Positions 20,582-31,369 of a stretch of DNA of 46,342 nt are shown piece by piece. Location of the stretch: assembly GCF_030010215.1 (NCBI RefSeq), contig NZ_JASCRR010000023.1:1-46342 (forward strand), written 5' to 3'. Origin of the DNA: Tianweitania sp. UT-5YL-CI-8. Its GTDB lineage: Bacteria; Pseudomonadota; Alphaproteobacteria; Rhizobiales; Rhizobiaceae. The translations under genes were made by a program, and so were the position numbers. Below the pieces are notes generated by a model that was not told where the DNA came from, searched no databases, and saw only the letters and a program-made list of their open reading frames with translations. The number at the start of each line of letters is the position of its first letter. Position 1 is the stretch's first letter.

Positions 20582-21061
20582 TCAGCCCATGTCTACGGTT
20601 CATGTAGCCGTAGATGCCGCGAGTGAGGGGCTCTTGAAGACGGCAAACCCGATCATGAGCGTCGAACGCCTTATGACGGGGGTCGCGTGGAAATGCGCAG
20701 CTTTTTTGTGAACGGCCGATATGACGGCGCAAACCTGCCGCCAAATGCACGATGTCGTCGCCGTTGGATACCCAAACACCGCCGAAAACCACCGATTGCC
20801 GCATGGCCTTGAATATCTGCATAATTGTTGGAGGGTTATCATTAACTCATAGTGCTCATCATCATCGGGCGCGGCCCGCCAGTTATCTCTAACCGGCAGC
20901 AACCAACCAAGTCCGCCAAAGGCTGCAAATTAGGACGACGGGCTGGATTGATGTGGACGTCTTTTGGGAGGCGTGCCATCTTGCCGAAACCGGTGTTCTT
21001 TCCCCTCGCCGTCAATACAAAGCTCTCCCCACAAACCAAGCCATTCGGCTGAGGTAACACA
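20582..21061. other. Intergenic region of 480 bp without a convincing gene
   Basis: Only short overlapping open frames occur on both strands. The frame at 20589-20711 (MSTVHVAVDAASEG start) has no ribosome-binding site or recognisable family. The promoter of the downstream permease should lie near 20980-21050. Confidence 0.5.
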
Positions 21062-22534
21062 ATGACGGAACGCGTCGATGCAGCGCAGGTCGAAGCAACA
21101 GCCGTGGGCGCGGCTTACCAGCCGGAACTCAGGCGGACGCTCGGTTCGTTTCAGGTCTTCGCCATCTCCTTCGCCTTCATCTCGGTGGCGGTCGGCATCT
21201 TCGGCACCTATGACGCGGTTCTGCAGACCGCGGGTCCTGTCGGGATCTGGCTGTGGATCATCGTGGCGGTTGGTCAGACGCTCGTGGCACTCATCATGGC
21301 GCAGTTCGCGGCCCGCATCTCGCTCACCGGGTCTTCTTATCAATGGGCATCGCGGCTGGCCAATCCGAAGGTCGGATGGTGGTTCGGCTGGCTGACCTTC
21401 TGCTATCTCGCAATTGCCGTAGTCGCCGTGGACAATGCGCTTGCGAGCCAAGCGTTCATGCCGCTGGTCGGCCTTGAGCCCGACGAGGGCACCGCGCGGC
21501 TGATCACCGTGGCATTTCTGTTCATCCAGGCGGTCTTAGCCATCGCCTCGACCCGCATCGTCGCCATGCTGAATGCGACGGCGGTGGGGGTGGAGGTCCT
21601 GGTCGTCGTCATCCTCGTGATCGCCCTGCTGATCGCGGTGCCGATCACAGGGCTCGGCTCGGTCAGCAACCTCACCTCGCGCGGCACCGCTCTGGGCGAT
21701 CCCGACTATCTCGCCGTTGGCGGCGGCATGATGCTGGCGATGATCATGGGTCTCGCCACGCTGGTCGGCTTCGATGCGGCGGCAAACCTCGCCGAAGAGG
21801 CCAAGGATCCGTATCGAAGCGTACCCCGCGCCATTGTGGGGTCCGTCGTCGCAGCCAGCGTTTTAGGGATGGTTTTCCTGATCGCGCTGACCATCGCCAT
21901 TCCCGACATCACCCGCATCACCAACACCGGGTCGCCTGTAGCGGAAATCCTGCGCGACCAGCTCGGCCACGTGGCGGAGATCGTGCTTCTGGTGGCGGTG
22001 ACCTTCGCCTTCTTCGCCTGCGGAACGGTGGTGATGGTGACCGGCGCCCGGCTCGTCTTCGCCATGGCGCGCGACGGTCGCTTCCCGGCACACCGGCTGA
22101 TGCGTAGCGTCAATCCGCGTACGCAGACGCCGATAGCGGCAACGGTGCTGATTTTTGTCGGCGGCGTTCTGCTGATGGTCGCCCTGCCGGGCCAGGCTCT
22201 GCTGCAGCTCATTACCGCATCCACCATCCTGCCGGTGCTGATCTATGCCGGGACGGTCGGGCTTTACCTCGCGGTACGCCGCCGTCTGGCGCGAAGAGAA
22301 AACGCTTTTGATCTCGGTCGCTTCGAACTTCCCGTCGCAGTCGTCGCGTTGGTCTGGCTTGCTCTGGCGCTGTTCGTGCTGGTCACACCCGACGAGGCAT
22401 GGGTCCCAGTCCTGGTCGTGCTCGGGCTGCTCGTCGTCGGCGCTGTGTTCTTTCTCATTCAGCTGATCTTCGATCCAAAGTCGCTCGATGCCGTGCCGGA
22501 AAGCGACGCGGCGCTTGGCTTGGCGCGACTATAA
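21062..22534 (+). CDS. APC-family amino acid permease
   Basis: A 490-residue inner-membrane transporter with about 12 hydrophobic segments. The APC pattern is seen in TM1 (FQVFAISFAFISVAVGIFG), TM2-3 (GSSYQWASRLANPKVGWWFGW) and the Glu-Glu region FDAAANLAEEAKDPYRSVPRAI, which is highly typical of APC amino acid/amine permeases. The transport substrate (amino acid, amine or similar) cannot be told. No partner gene is adjacent; the next gene begins 122 bp downstream. Confidence 0.85.
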   Translation: MTERVDAAQVEATAVGAAYQPELRRTLGSFQVFAISFAFISVAVGIFGTYDAVLQTAGPVGIWLWIIVAVGQTLVALIMAQFAARISLTGSSYQWASRLANPKVGWWFGWLTFCYLAIAVVAVDNALASQAFMPLVGLEPDEGTARLITVAFLFIQAVLAIASTRIVAMLNATAVGVEVLVVVILVIALLIAVPITGLGSVSNLTSRGTALGDPDYLAVGGGMMLAMIMGLATLVGFDAAANLAEEAKDPYRSVPRAIVGSVVAASVLGMVFLIALTIAIPDITRITNTGSPVAEILRDQLGHVAEIVLLVAVTFAFFACGTVVMVTGARLVFAMARDGRFPAHRLMRSVNPRTQTPIAATVLIFVGGVLLMVALPGQALLQLITASTILPVLIYAGTVGLYLAVRRRLARRENAFDLGRFELPVAVVALVWLALALFVLVTPDEAWVPVLVVLGLLVVGAVFFLIQLIFDPKSLDAVPESDAALGLARL

Positions 22535-22656
22535 CCGCTGTCTCGATCTGTCAGCAGATTTCGCAGGCCACGCTGCGCGGCTAGAGCTGAACTGTTATAA
22601 GACAGGCTCACTTCGAGCCCAGCTTTCGCTTGCTGATATCAGCCGGATAGATTGCA

Positions 22657-23670
22657 ATGAACGACACATCCCCACCCGTGAAGCTGAATGCCCCTTTGGA
22701 TGCCTCGCCAAACGCCATCTCCGCGCGCGGCCTGGTGAAATCCTTCGGCGACGTGCGCGCGGTCGACGGCATCGACCTCGACGTGCCGCGCGGCATCATC
22801 TTTGCCGTCTTGGGGCCAAACGGCGCCGGCAAGACCACGCTGATGCGCATGCTGGCAACGCTGACGCGGCCAGACGCCGGCTCGGCCAGCGTGATGGGCC
22901 ATGATCTCATGACCGCGCCGCATGCGGTGCGCACGGCGATCGCCATGACGGGCCAGTTCGCCTCGCTCGATGAGGATCTGACGGGCCGTGAAAACCTCGT
23001 CCTGCTTGCCCGGCTTTGGGGCTTTCGCGGTCGCGCCGCCAAGGCGCGGGCCGACGATCTCCTTACCGCATTCGACCTTTCGCACGCGGCGACGAAACAG
23101 GTGAAGGACTATTCCGGCGGCATGCGCCGCAGGCTGGACATCGCAGCCTCGCTTATTGTCACCCCGGGCGTGCTGTTTCTCGACGAGCCCACCACCGGCC
23201 TCGATCCCAAGGCGCGAAAGGACGTCTGGGCCATGATCCGCGGTCTGGCCGATTCGGGCGTAACCATCCTGCTCACCACACAATATCTGGAAGAAGCCGA
23301 CCAACTGGCAGCGCGCATCGCCGTCATCGATCACGGCAAGAAGATCGCCGAAGGCACCAGCCGCGAGTTGAAGGCAGCGACCGGCTCGGGCTTCCTGCAT
23401 GTCGCAACAGCAGATCCCGCACGTCTCGATGAGGCCGCGGGCATATTGGAACAACGGCTCGGACATAGAGCGAGCCGTAGCACCGAGGGCGCCGAACTCT
23501 CCATTCTGGCCGGAACGGCTAAGGACGCCAACGAAGCGCTCGCGGCTCTTGTCGGCCAAGGCATCGAGCTGTCGGACTTCTCCATGGGACAACCCAGCCT
23601 GGACGAGGTTTTCTTCGCCCTGACGGGACAGCCGGGAGCAGATGCCGGCCGTAAGGAGGCAACCCTATGA
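22657..23670 (+). CDS. ABC exporter ATP-binding protein (DrrA-like)
   Basis: A 337-residue ATPase: Walker A GPNGAGKT (residues 53-60), signature YSGGMRRRLD, Walker B VLFLDEPTTGLDP and the H-loop region TTQYLEEAD. A C-terminal extension of about 100 residues resembles the DUF4162 regulatory domain of daunorubicin-resistance-type (DrrA) ATPases. The stop overlaps the ATG of the permease gene (ATGA), so the two form one export system. The exported substrate is unknown; relatives export drugs or lipids. Confidence 0.9.
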   Translation: MNDTSPPVKLNAPLDASPNAISARGLVKSFGDVRAVDGIDLDVPRGIIFAVLGPNGAGKTTLMRMLATLTRPDAGSASVMGHDLMTAPHAVRTAIAMTGQFASLDEDLTGRENLVLLARLWGFRGRAAKARADDLLTAFDLSHAATKQVKDYSGGMRRRLDIAASLIVTPGVLFLDEPTTGLDPKARKDVWAMIRGLADSGVTILLTTQYLEEADQLAARIAVIDHGKKIAEGTSRELKAATGSGFLHVATADPARLDEAAGILEQRLGHRASRSTEGAELSILAGTAKDANEALAALVGQGIELSDFSMGQPSLDEVFFALTGQPGADAGRKEATL

Positions 23671-24473
23671 GCGACACCTCGCAGCTACAAAAGCTACCGA
23701 AAGTGACCCGGCCCGCGACACCCTCCGCGCTGTCGAACGCACTCGTCTTCGGATGGCGCGCGGTGCTGAAATTCAAGCATGTACCCGAACAGCTCTTCGA
23801 CCTGGTGATGACGCCAATCATGTTCACGCTGCTGTTCACCTTCGTGTTCGGCGGCGCCTTGGCCGGTTCGCCGAGCGACTATCTGCAGTTTTTCCTCCCC
23901 GGTATCCTGGTCCAGACCGTGGTGTTCAACGCGGTCTATTCCGGCATGGGTCTGTCGACCGATTTGGGCAAAGGGTTGTTCGACCGGTTTCGTTCACTGC
24001 CGATCTGGCCGCTGGCACCCTTTGCCGGCCTGATGGTGGGCGACATCCTGCGTCATCTGATCGCCGGGACGATCATCCTGACCATCGGCCTGATCTTGGG
24101 GTATCGGCCCGAAGCGGGTTTGTTCGGCATCATCGCCGCTTTCGCCATGCTGATCGCCATCGGCTTCGGCATGGGATGGATTTTCATCGTATTGGGATTG
24201 CTGATCCGGACGCCGACAACGGTGATGACGCTCGGTTTCACCTTCCTGTTTCCGCTGGTTTTTGCCTCCAACATCATGGTCGACCCTGCCACCATGCCGG
24301 ACTGGCTGCGCGCCTTTGTCGATGTCAATCCGGTGTCGTTGATGACATCGGCGATACGCGGGCTGATGGGCGGCGGCGTGAACCTCGGCGAAGTCGTGCT
24401 GGCGCTGATTGCGCCTGTGGTTCTCACCGCGGTGCTGGCGCCGACGACGCTGTGGCTTTATCTCAGGCGCTGA
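23667..24473 (+). CDS. ABC-2 type exporter permease (DrrB-like)
   Basis: A 268-residue membrane protein with six hydrophobic segments, including MTPIMFTLLFTFVFGGAL and LIAGTIILTIGLILGY; the FLFPLVFASNIMV segment fits the ABC-2 permease family. Partner of the upstream ATPase (four-base overlap). Together they would form a homodimeric or heterodimeric exporter at the inner membrane. Confidence 0.9.
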   Translation: MSDTSQLQKLPKVTRPATPSALSNALVFGWRAVLKFKHVPEQLFDLVMTPIMFTLLFTFVFGGALAGSPSDYLQFFLPGILVQTVVFNAVYSGMGLSTDLGKGLFDRFRSLPIWPLAPFAGLMVGDILRHLIAGTIILTIGLILGYRPEAGLFGIIAAFAMLIAIGFGMGWIFIVLGLLIRTPTTVMTLGFTFLFPLVFASNIMVDPATMPDWLRAFVDVNPVSLMTSAIRGLMGGGVNLGEVVLALIAPVVLTAVLAPTTLWLYLRR

Positions 24474-24557
24474 GGCCAGATAGGCCTTGCCGTCCGGGAG
24501 CCAAAGGGCACCTTGACTAAGCTCCGGTCGGAGCGACCTGCCAAAAAAGGACCTGCC

Positions 24558-25340
24558 ATGCCGCAGCCATTCACCCTCGCCGTCTGCGCTGAGATGATCT
24601 TTCTGTCGCAGCCGATGCCGGAACGCATTGCCCGTATCACCGAACTCGGCTTTCACTGTGAAATCTGGGACTGGACGCGGCACGACATCGATGCGCTCGC
24701 CAGATCCGGCGCGACATTCTCATCGATGACGGGCTATATTTCCGGCTCGCTTGCCGACGACGAAGGTGCGGATGCCTTGCTGCTCACGGCCGAGCAGTCA
24801 ATTCCGGTGGCCAAGACGCTCAATTGCCCGCGCCTCAACCTGCACGGCACCGGCCTCGACGGCAAGGGATGGCCGGTCAGGCCTGTCGAGGTAGTGACAG
24901 GCGCCATGTGGTTGAAAGCACGCGAGACGCTGAACCGCATTGCCGATCTCGGCGAACGCGAGGGCGTGACCTTCGTGCTCGAAAATCTCAACACTGCCAC
25001 CGACCACCCGGGCACGCCTTTCGCCAGGGCGGAGGATACGCTGGCGCTGGTTGCCGCGGTCGACCGGCCTTCCCTCAAGCTCAATCTCGACCTCTATCAT
25101 GCGCAGATCGGCGAAGGAAATTTGATCGAACTCTGCCGCCGTGCGTTGCCATTCATCGGCGAAATCCAGGTGGCTGACGTGCCCGGCCGCCGCGAGCCGG
25201 GCACGGGCGAGATCAACTATCCCGCCATCGCGCGCGCTTTGGCAGCGATGGACTATGAGGGGACGATCGGGTTGGAGGCCTGGACGTCGGGCGATGACGA
25301 GGTTGCGCTGCAGCGGTTCCGCGACGCGTTTACCGTGTGA
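24558..25340 (+). CDS. Hydroxypyruvate isomerase-like TIM-barrel protein
   Basis: A 260-residue xylose-isomerase-like TIM barrel of the hydroxypyruvate isomerase (Hyi) family. The start at 24558 has an AAGGA site nearby; an in-frame ATG at 24513 is not preferred. Characteristic segments are FTLAVCAEMIF, LNLHGTGL, FVLENLNT (metal-binding Glu), LNLDLYHAQIGEG and GTIGLEAW (second Glu). Hyi interconverts hydroxypyruvate and tartronate semialdehyde in glyoxylate metabolism; other family members act on other sugars. No glyoxylate carboligase gene is adjacent, so the substrate is not certain. Confidence 0.8.
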   Translation: MPQPFTLAVCAEMIFLSQPMPERIARITELGFHCEIWDWTRHDIDALARSGATFSSMTGYISGSLADDEGADALLLTAEQSIPVAKTLNCPRLNLHGTGLDGKGWPVRPVEVVTGAMWLKARETLNRIADLGEREGVTFVLENLNTATDHPGTPFARAEDTLALVAAVDRPSLKLNLDLYHAQIGEGNLIELCRRALPFIGEIQVADVPGRREPGTGEINYPAIARALAAMDYEGTIGLEAWTSGDDEVALQRFRDAFTV

Positions 25341-25423
25341 CCGACTGGCAAGCGGGACGTCTGCCTTGCTTTTCGTCATCTTGACGTGACAGATAAGCCA
25401 ATCTCAACCCGAAGGAGATCGCC

Positions 25424-25834
25424 ATGCGTGTCGACGGTTCCTGCCATTGCGGCGCCCTCACCTTCGCCGCCGAGATCGAGCCGTCGCAGGTCAGCATCTG
25501 CCACTGCACCGATTGCCAGACACTGACCGGCACTGCGTTCCGCGTTTCAGTACCGTGCAATGCAGAGGATTTCACCCTGACGAGCGGTCAGCCCTCGGTC
25601 TATGTGAAGACGGCCGAAAGTGGCGCGCTGCGGGCGCAAGGCTTCTGCGGGCAATGCGGCGCACCGATCTATTCGACATCGGCCGACCGCGAGCCAGAAG
25701 TCTATGCCGTGCGCGTGGGTGCGCTGAAGCAGCGCGAGATTCTGCCCCCGACGCATGAAATCTGGCGCAACTCCGCCCTGCCCTGGGTACCGCAAATGCC
25801 GGACATCAAATCCTGGCCCGGCGAGGACGCCTGA
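25424..25834 (+). CDS. GFA/CENP-V-domain protein
   Basis: A 136-residue zinc-binding protein of the GFA family. The cysteines are arranged as GSCHCGALTF, CHCTDCQ and CGQCGAPIY, as expected for two zinc sites. Named after a glutathione-dependent formaldehyde-activating enzyme, but most members have no proven activity. A good GAAGGAGAT site lies before the ATG at 25424. Independent of neighbours; the next gene follows 17 bp later on the same strand and may be co-transcribed. Confidence 0.85.
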   Translation: MRVDGSCHCGALTFAAEIEPSQVSICHCTDCQTLTGTAFRVSVPCNAEDFTLTSGQPSVYVKTAESGALRAQGFCGQCGAPIYSTSADREPEVYAVRVGALKQREILPPTHEIWRNSALPWVPQMPDIKSWPGEDA

Positions 25835-25851
25835 ACTCTCGGATATCGTCC

Positions 25852-27075
25852 ATGCCAGCGCGTGACATCGCCATCATCGGCGGCGGTCCGGCAGGGCTCG
25901 CCGCCGCGGAAGTGCTTTCGGCAGCGGGACACACCGTTACCGTCTTTGAGGCCATGCCGACGCCTGGCAGGAAATTCCTGCTTGCCGGAAAGTCGGGGCT
26001 GAATATCACACATTCGGAGGATTTTGCTCTTTTTTCCAGCCGCTTCGGCGATGCCGAGCCCCGCCTGCGCACAGCGCTCAAAACTTTTACGCCAAGCAAC
26101 GTACGGGAATGGGCCGCAGGCCTGGGCACCGAGACCTTCGTCGGCACGTCCGGCCGCGTCTTTCCGACCGTCATGAAAGCGTCGCCGCTGCTGCGGGCAT
26201 GGCGGGCAAGGCTCGAGGCGCGAGGCGTCAAGATTTTGACGCGGCATCGCTGGATCGGTTTCGAAGGCGAGGCGCTTGTCTTTCAGACGGTGGAAGGGAG
26301 CAAAAGCATCCGCGCCGATGCAGTGCTCCTGGCTCTCGGCGGCGCAAGCTGGCCACGCCTCGGGTCCGACGCCGCCTGGGTGCCTTGGCTGCGTGGCAAA
26401 GGTGTGGAGGTCAACGCGTTCGAGCCCGCAAATTGCGGCTTCGACGTTGCCTGGAGCAAGCATTTTGCAACGCGTTTCGCCGGTTTGCCGGTGAAGTCCG
26501 TTGTGGCGACGTCATCGGCAGGCAGCGTGCCGGGCGAATTCGTTGTCTCCCGCCACGGCATCGAAGGCAGCCTGATCTATGCCCATGCACAGGCGCTGCG
26601 GGAAAGCCTGAAGGCACAAGGACGGGCCGAATTGCGTCTCGACCTCGCCCCGGGTCGGGCGGAAGAAAAATTGGCGCGCGATCTGACCCGCCAGCCCGGC
26701 AAAACAAGCTTTTCCAACCGTCTGCGCAAGGCAACGGGGTTGGACGGCGTCAAGGCCGCACTGCTGCGCGAATTACTCGGATCGGAAGCCCTGAACGATC
26801 CCGCCCGCCTCGTTGCCTCCATCAAAGCACTGCCTGTCCCGCTTGTGCGCCCACGTCCGATTACTGAGGCGATTTCCTCCGCCGGCGGGCTCCCCTGGCA
26901 GGAAGTTGATGAAGGCTACATGCTGAAGAAAATGCCCGGCATTTTCGTCGCCGGCGAGATGCTGGACTGGGAAGCGCCGACGGGCGGCTATCTGCTCACG
27001 GCCTGCCTGGCGACCGGTCGCGCTGCTGCGCGCGGCATGCTGGCGTGGCTGGAAAATAACGCGGAACCCTTCTGA
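25852..27075 (+). CDS. HI0933-like (BaiN/RdsA-type) FAD flavoprotein
   Basis: A 407-residue flavoprotein. The N-terminal dinucleotide fold GGGPAGLAAAEVLSAAGHTV is followed by the family's GRKFLLAGKSGLNITHSED segment. The C-terminus GGLPWQEVDEGYMLKKMPG followed by a GTAGE-like FVAGEMLDWEAPTGGY fits the TIGR03862/HI0933 group. Electron donor and substrate are unknown. Separated by 17 bp from the GFA gene. Confidence 0.85.
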   Translation: MPARDIAIIGGGPAGLAAAEVLSAAGHTVTVFEAMPTPGRKFLLAGKSGLNITHSEDFALFSSRFGDAEPRLRTALKTFTPSNVREWAAGLGTETFVGTSGRVFPTVMKASPLLRAWRARLEARGVKILTRHRWIGFEGEALVFQTVEGSKSIRADAVLLALGGASWPRLGSDAAWVPWLRGKGVEVNAFEPANCGFDVAWSKHFATRFAGLPVKSVVATSSAGSVPGEFVVSRHGIEGSLIYAHAQALRESLKAQGRAELRLDLAPGRAEEKLARDLTRQPGKTSFSNRLRKATGLDGVKAALLRELLGSEALNDPARLVASIKALPVPLVRPRPITEAISSAGGLPWQEVDEGYMLKKMPGIFVAGEMLDWEAPTGGYLLTACLATGRAAARGMLAWLENNAEPF

Positions 27076-27259
27076 CCAAAACGCATTGTTGGCCCGAAGG
27101 GCCGTGTCAACCGGGCTTGACGGTACAGCGAACAAGGGTAGGATTTTCCCGGTTTCTCCCCTTGGCCAACGAAACGGCAGACGAGCGCTTGTCCTGTCCG
27201 GCCCTTCACTTTTATTGATGCCGTGCCCGCACCTCCCCGGTAGGGGGCGCTTTGTCGGA

Positions 27260-27922
27260 TCAGCGATGCCCGAAAATGGCAGAGCCGACGCGGACGCTGG
27301 TGGCGCCGAAGCCGACCGCGACGTCGTAGTCGCCAGACATGCCCATCGACAGCTTTCCGACACCGGCCTGCGTCGCAAGCTTTTCCAACAGCGCGAAATG
27401 CGGCCCCGGATTCTCGTCCGCAGGCGGAATGCACATCAGCCCCTCGATGGTCAGGCCATGCACGGCGCGGCAGCGCTCGACAAAGGCGACGGCATCCTTG
27501 GGCTCGATCCCCGCCTTCTGCGGCTCGGAGCCGGTGTTGACCTGCACGTAAAGCCGCACGGCCCTGCCCTGCCTGGAGATTTCCTTGGAAAGCTCGGCGG
27601 CGATCTTCTCCCGGTCGACCGTCTCGATAACGTCGAACAGCGCCACCGCTTCCTTGGCTTTGTTGGATTGCAGAGGTCCGATGAGATGCAGTTCAAGATC
27701 GGGATAGTCCTCCTTCAGCGCGGGCCATTTTCCCTGCGCTTCCTGGACGCGGTTTTCACCGAACACCCGCTGACCCGCCTCGATGACAGGCCGGATGTGC
27801 TCGGCGTCGAAGGTTTTCGACACCGCAACCAGCACAACGGACCCCTCCGCGCGCTTCGCCTCGCTTTCGGCCTGCGCGATCCTGTTCTTCACCAAGGCAA
27901 GCTGTTCGACCGACTTTTCCAT
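27260..27922 (-). CDS. YggS-family PLP homeostasis protein
   Basis: A 220-residue PLPBP/YggS protein, start at 27922 (MEKSVEQLALVKNR). Recognisable are LVAVSKTF with the PLP-binding Lys, FGENRVQEA, LHLIGPLQSNKA, VNTGSEPQKAG, LSMGMSGDY and VRVGSAIFG. The protein binds PLP without known catalysis and keeps vitamin B6 and amino acid pools balanced. Divergent from leuS; convergent with the flavoprotein gene, with a 184-bp spacer that holds a small GGCCC/GGGCC hairpin (27091-27103) and no gene. Confidence 0.9.
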   Translation of the reverse strand: MEKSVEQLALVKNRIAQAESEAKRAEGSVVLVAVSKTFDAEHIRPVIEAGQRVFGENRVQEAQGKWPALKEDYPDLELHLIGPLQSNKAKEAVALFDVIETVDREKIAAELSKEISRQGRAVRLYVQVNTGSEPQKAGIEPKDAVAFVERCRAVHGLTIEGLMCIPPADENPGPHFALLEKLATQAGVGKLSMGMSGDYDVAVGFGATSVRVGSAIFGHR

Positions 27923-28074
27923 GCCAATTGGTCCTGATCCTGCTGCTTTTTCCCCGGTCGGGATCAAGCGGAGTTGACGGGTCCTGGAATCCATGGTGAA
28001 CACCCGAACCCATGTTTTTGAACGGCCAAGCAGCCGTTCGCGCCTCGTGCATGCTTTTAAGTGAAAAACGTCCC

Positions 28075-30699
28075 ATGGCAACCGAACGATACAATCCCCG
28101 CGCGACCGAACCCAAATGGCAGAAGGCCTGGGACGAGGCGAAGCTCTTCGAGACGAAGAACGACGATCCGCGCCCGAAATACTACGTGCTGGAGATGTTC
28201 CCCTATCCGTCGGGCCGCATCCATATCGGCCACACCCGCAACTACACGATGGGGGACGTGGTGGCCCGCTACAAACGCGCCAAGGGCTTCAACGTGCTGC
28301 ATCCGATGGGCTGGGACGCTTTCGGCATGCCGGCCGAGAACGCCGCCATGCAGAACAAGGTCCATCCCAAGGACTGGACCTATGAGAACATCGCCACCAT
28401 GCGGGCGCAGCTCAAGGTGATGGGCCTGTCCATCGACTGGAGCAGAGAATTCGCCACCTGCGATGTCGACTATTACCACCGCCAGCAGATGCTGTTCCTT
28501 GACATGGCCGAGAAGGGCCTGGTCACGCGCAAATCTTCGAAGGTCAACTGGGACCCCGAGGATATGACCGTTCTGGCCAACGAGCAGGTTATCGACGGGC
28601 GCGGCTGGCGTTCGGGTGCGCTGGTCGAACAGCGCGAACTGACGCAGTGGTTCTTCAAGATCACAGACTACGCCCAGGACCTGCATGACGCGCTCGACAC
28701 GCTGGACGAGTGGCCCGAGAAGGTGCGCGTCATGCAGCGCAACTGGATCGGCCGTTCTGAAGGTCTGCTGATCCGCTGGCCGTTGGCGAATGCGCCGGAA
28801 GGCATGGGCGAGCTGGAGGTCTACACGACCCGGCCCGACACGATCTTTGGCGCCTCCTTCATGGCTATCGCAGCCGACCATCCGCTGGCGAAGAAGGCCG
28901 CCGAGAGCAATCCCGAACTGGCCTCCTTCATGGAGGAGATCCGCCACATGGGCACCTCCGTCGCCACGCTGGAGACGGCGGAGAAAAAGGGCATGGACAC
29001 CGGCATCCGCGTCGTCCACCCCTTCGACGAGAGCTGGACGCTGCCCGTCTATGTCGCCAACTTCGTGCTGATGGACTATGGCACCGGCGCGATCTTCGGC
29101 TGCCCCTCGGGCGACCAACGCGATCTGGACTTCGCCAACAAATATGAACTGCCCGTCGTGCCCGTCGTCATGCCCGAAGGTGCCGAGCCCGCCGATTTCC
29201 GCGTCACTACGGAAGCTTTCACCGGCGACGGCGTGATGATCAATTCGCGTTTCCTGGATGGCATGAAGCCGAAGCAGGCCTTCGAAGAGGTTGCCAACCG
29301 ACTGTCCGACATTTCGATCGGCAACCGCCCGATGGCCGAGCGCAAGGTGAATTTCCGCCTGCGCGACTGGGGCATCTCACGCCAGCGCTACTGGGGTTGC
29401 CCGATCCCGATGATCCATTGCGCGGAGTGCGGCGTGGTGCCGGTGCCCAAGGCAGACCTGCCCGTGAAACTGCCGGACGACATCGATTTCGACAAGCCCG
29501 GCAATCCGCTCGACCGGCATCCGACATGGCGGCATGTGAAATGCCCCAACTGCGGCGGCGATGCCCGCCGCGAAACCGACACCATGGACACCTTCGTGGA
29601 TTCGTCCTGGTATTTCGCGCGCTTCACAGCACCTTGGGAGTACGAACCGACCGATCCGAAGGCGGCAAACGAATGGCTGCCGGTCGACCAGTATATCGGC
29701 GGCATCGAGCATGCGATTCTGCATCTGCTCTATTCGCGCTTCTTCACCCGCGCCATGCGCGACACCGGCCACGTAGCCTTGGCAGAGCCGTTCAAGGGCT
29801 TGTTCACGCAAGGCATGGTCGTACACGAGACCTATCGTCTCGGCAGCGGCCAGAACGGCCGCTGGCTGTCGCCCAACGAGGTTCGGATCGAGGATACCGA
29901 CGGCAAGCGCGCCGCGATTGCGGTCGACACCGGCGAGCCGGTCGAGATCGGGCCACTCGAAAAGATGTCGAAGTCGAAGAAGAACGTGGTCAGCCCGGAA
30001 GAGATTACCGAGGGCTACGGCGCGGACACTGCGCGCTGGTTCATGCTGTCGGATTCGCCGCCCGAGCGCGACGTCGAATGGACCGACGACGGTGCGGCCG
30101 GCGCCCACCGCTTCGTCCAGCGCGTCTGGCGCCTGGTCACCACCACGGGCGAAGCACTGGCCGGCATAGCCCCTGCAGCCGCCACCTCAGGCGAGGCGGC
30201 TGCCGTCTCCAAGGCTGCGCACAAGGCTCTGAAGGCCGTCAGCGAAGACATCGAGAAGCTGGCCTTCAACCGCGCGATCGCCCGTATCTACGAACTGGTC
30301 AACGCCCTCGCCGCGCCCGCCGCCGACATTGCCGATGGCGGGGGCGATGCTGCCCTGAAAGCTGCGATGCGCGAGGCCATCGAGATTCTGACGCATTTGA
30401 TTGCGCCCTTCATGCCGCATCTGGCTGAGGAATGCTGGACCACGATCGGCGGCAAAGGATTGGTCTCGGAATCGCCATGGCCCGCATTCGATGCGGCACT
30501 GGTGGTCGACAACGAGTTCACATATCCCGTGCAAATCAATGGTAAGAAGCGTGGTGATTTGACAATCGCCCGCGACGCAGACCAAGCTACTGTCGAAAAA
30601 GCAGCGCTCGCGCTCGAATCGGTGCAGAAAGCACTGGACGGCAAAGCGCCGCGCAAGGTGATCGTGGTGCCTCAGAGGATCGTGAATGTCGTTGCCTAA
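28075..30699 (+). CDS. leuS: Leucyl-tRNA synthetase
   Basis: An 874-residue class I synthetase, start ATG at 28075 ([19 protein letters not shown]). HIGH motif at residues 50-53 ([11 protein letters not shown]) and KMSKS at 630-634 (EKMSKSKKN); the editing domain contains [15 protein letters not shown] zinc-like cysteine pair (HCAECG ... CPNCGG) is visible in the middle. Charges tRNA-Leu with leucine in the cytoplasm. The 3' end overlaps lptE by 14 bases, as often in alphaproteobacteria. An in-frame ATG at 28012 would overlap nothing essential but lacks support. Confidence 0.97.
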   Translation: MATERYNPRATEPKWQKAWDEAKLFETKNDDPRPKYYVLEMFPYPSGRIHIGHTRNYTMGDVVARYKRAKGFNVLHPMGWDAFGMPAENAAMQNKVHPKDWTYENIATMRAQLKVMGLSIDWSREFATCDVDYYHRQQMLFLDMAEKGLVTRKSSKVNWDPEDMTVLANEQVIDGRGWRSGALVEQRELTQWFFKITDYAQDLHDALDTLDEWPEKVRVMQRNWIGRSEGLLIRWPLANAPEGMGELEVYTTRPDTIFGASFMAIAADHPLAKKAAESNPELASFMEEIRHMGTSVATLETAEKKGMDTGIRVVHPFDESWTLPVYVANFVLMDYGTGAIFGCPSGDQRDLDFANKYELPVVPVVMPEGAEPADFRVTTEAFTGDGVMINSRFLDGMKPKQAFEEVANRLSDISIGNRPMAERKVNFRLRDWGISRQRYWGCPIPMIHCAECGVVPVPKADLPVKLPDDIDFDKPGNPLDRHPTWRHVKCPNCGGDARRETDTMDTFVDSSWYFARFTAPWEYEPTDPKAANEWLPVDQYIGGIEHAILHLLYSRFFTRAMRDTGHVALAEPFKGLFTQGMVVHETYRLGSGQNGRWLSPNEVRIEDTDGKRAAIAVDTGEPVEIGPLEKMSKSKKNVVSPEEITEGYGADTARWFMLSDSPPERDVEWTDDGAAGAHRFVQRVWRLVTTTGEALAGIAPAAATSGEAAAVSKAAHKALKAVSEDIEKLAFNRAIARIYELVNALAAPAADIADGGGDAALKAAMREAIEILTHLIAPFMPHLAEECWTTIGGKGLVSESPWPAFDAALVVDNEFTYPVQINGKKRGDLTIARDADQATVEKAALALESVQKALDGKAPRKVIVVPQRIVNVVA

Positions 30700-31369
30700 G
30701 CGAATGACCGCCCCCTTCAGCCGCCGTTTCCTTGTCGCGACGGCGCTCGTGGCGGCATCTGCCGCGCTTTCGGCCTGCCAGGTGCGTCCGCTCTATTCGG
30801 ACAGTCCCGTCACCTCGTCGACGGGCGTGACGACGTCGATGAAGGCGGAGCTAGCCTCCATCGCCGTCAAGCCGTCAGGCAGGAGCGAAGACACCCGCTT
30901 CGCACAAGAGGTGCGCACACACCTGATCTATCTGTTCGGCAATGGGCAAGGGCCTACCGCCACGCCGACCTATTCGTTGGAGCTGGACGTCCGTCGGCGC
31001 ATTGAAAATACAGCGATCGTGCAGATCACAACCGACGACGACGAGCCCAGCGCCGGTACGCTCGTGCTCACGGGCCGCTACCGGTTGACGGAAGCGGCGA
31101 CCGGCAAGCGTGTAGCCAGCGGTTCGCGCATTTCACAGGCCTCGTTCGACCGTCCCCGCCAGGAATTTGCCGTGCGGCGCGCGACCATCGACGCGGAAAA
31201 CCGCGCGGCGCGCGAACTGGCCGAATTCCTCCGTCTTTCGGTCGCTCAGGATCTTTTGCGGAAAAACCGCGCGACCCCCGATACGTTCGATCAGGAAGAG
31301 ATCGATCCAGAACTGGTCATCCAGCCGAAGCCGCAATCCGGCAATCCCAACCTCTTGCCGACGCAATAG
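30686..31369 (+). CDS. lptE: LPS-assembly lipoprotein LptE
   Basis: A 227-residue lipoprotein. Signal sequence [17 protein letters not shown] with lipobox Cys31, then QVRPLYSD, a hallmark of the alphaproteobacterial LptE group. It acts as the plug of LptD in the outer membrane for LPS export. Overlaps leuS by 14 bases. In relatives holA (DNA polymerase III delta) usually follows; here a convergent M32 carboxypeptidase gene follows 41 bp later. Confidence 0.88.
   Translation: MSLPKRMTAPFSRRFLVATALVAASAALSACQVRPLYSDSPVTSSTGVTTSMKAELASIAVKPSGRSEDTRFAQEVRTHLIYLFGNGQGPTATPTYSLELDVRRRIENTAIVQITTDDDEPSAGTLVLTGRYRLTEAATGKRVASGSRISQASFDRPRQEFAVRRATIDAENRAARELAEFLRLSVAQDLLRKNRATPDTFDQEEIDPELVIQPKPQSGNPNLLPTQ

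Noticed and set aside
20582-21061. Short open frames in the gap before the APC permease
   Set aside because: Overlapping frames on both strands, without ribosome-binding sites or family resemblance.
22639-23592. Minus-strand 317-codon open frame over the ABC ATPase gene
   Set aside because: Antisense shadow; all ABC ATPase motifs are on the plus strand.
28057-29118. Minus-strand 353-codon open frame over leuS
   Set aside because: Antisense shadow of leucyl-tRNA synthetase; no recognisable domain or ribosome-binding site.
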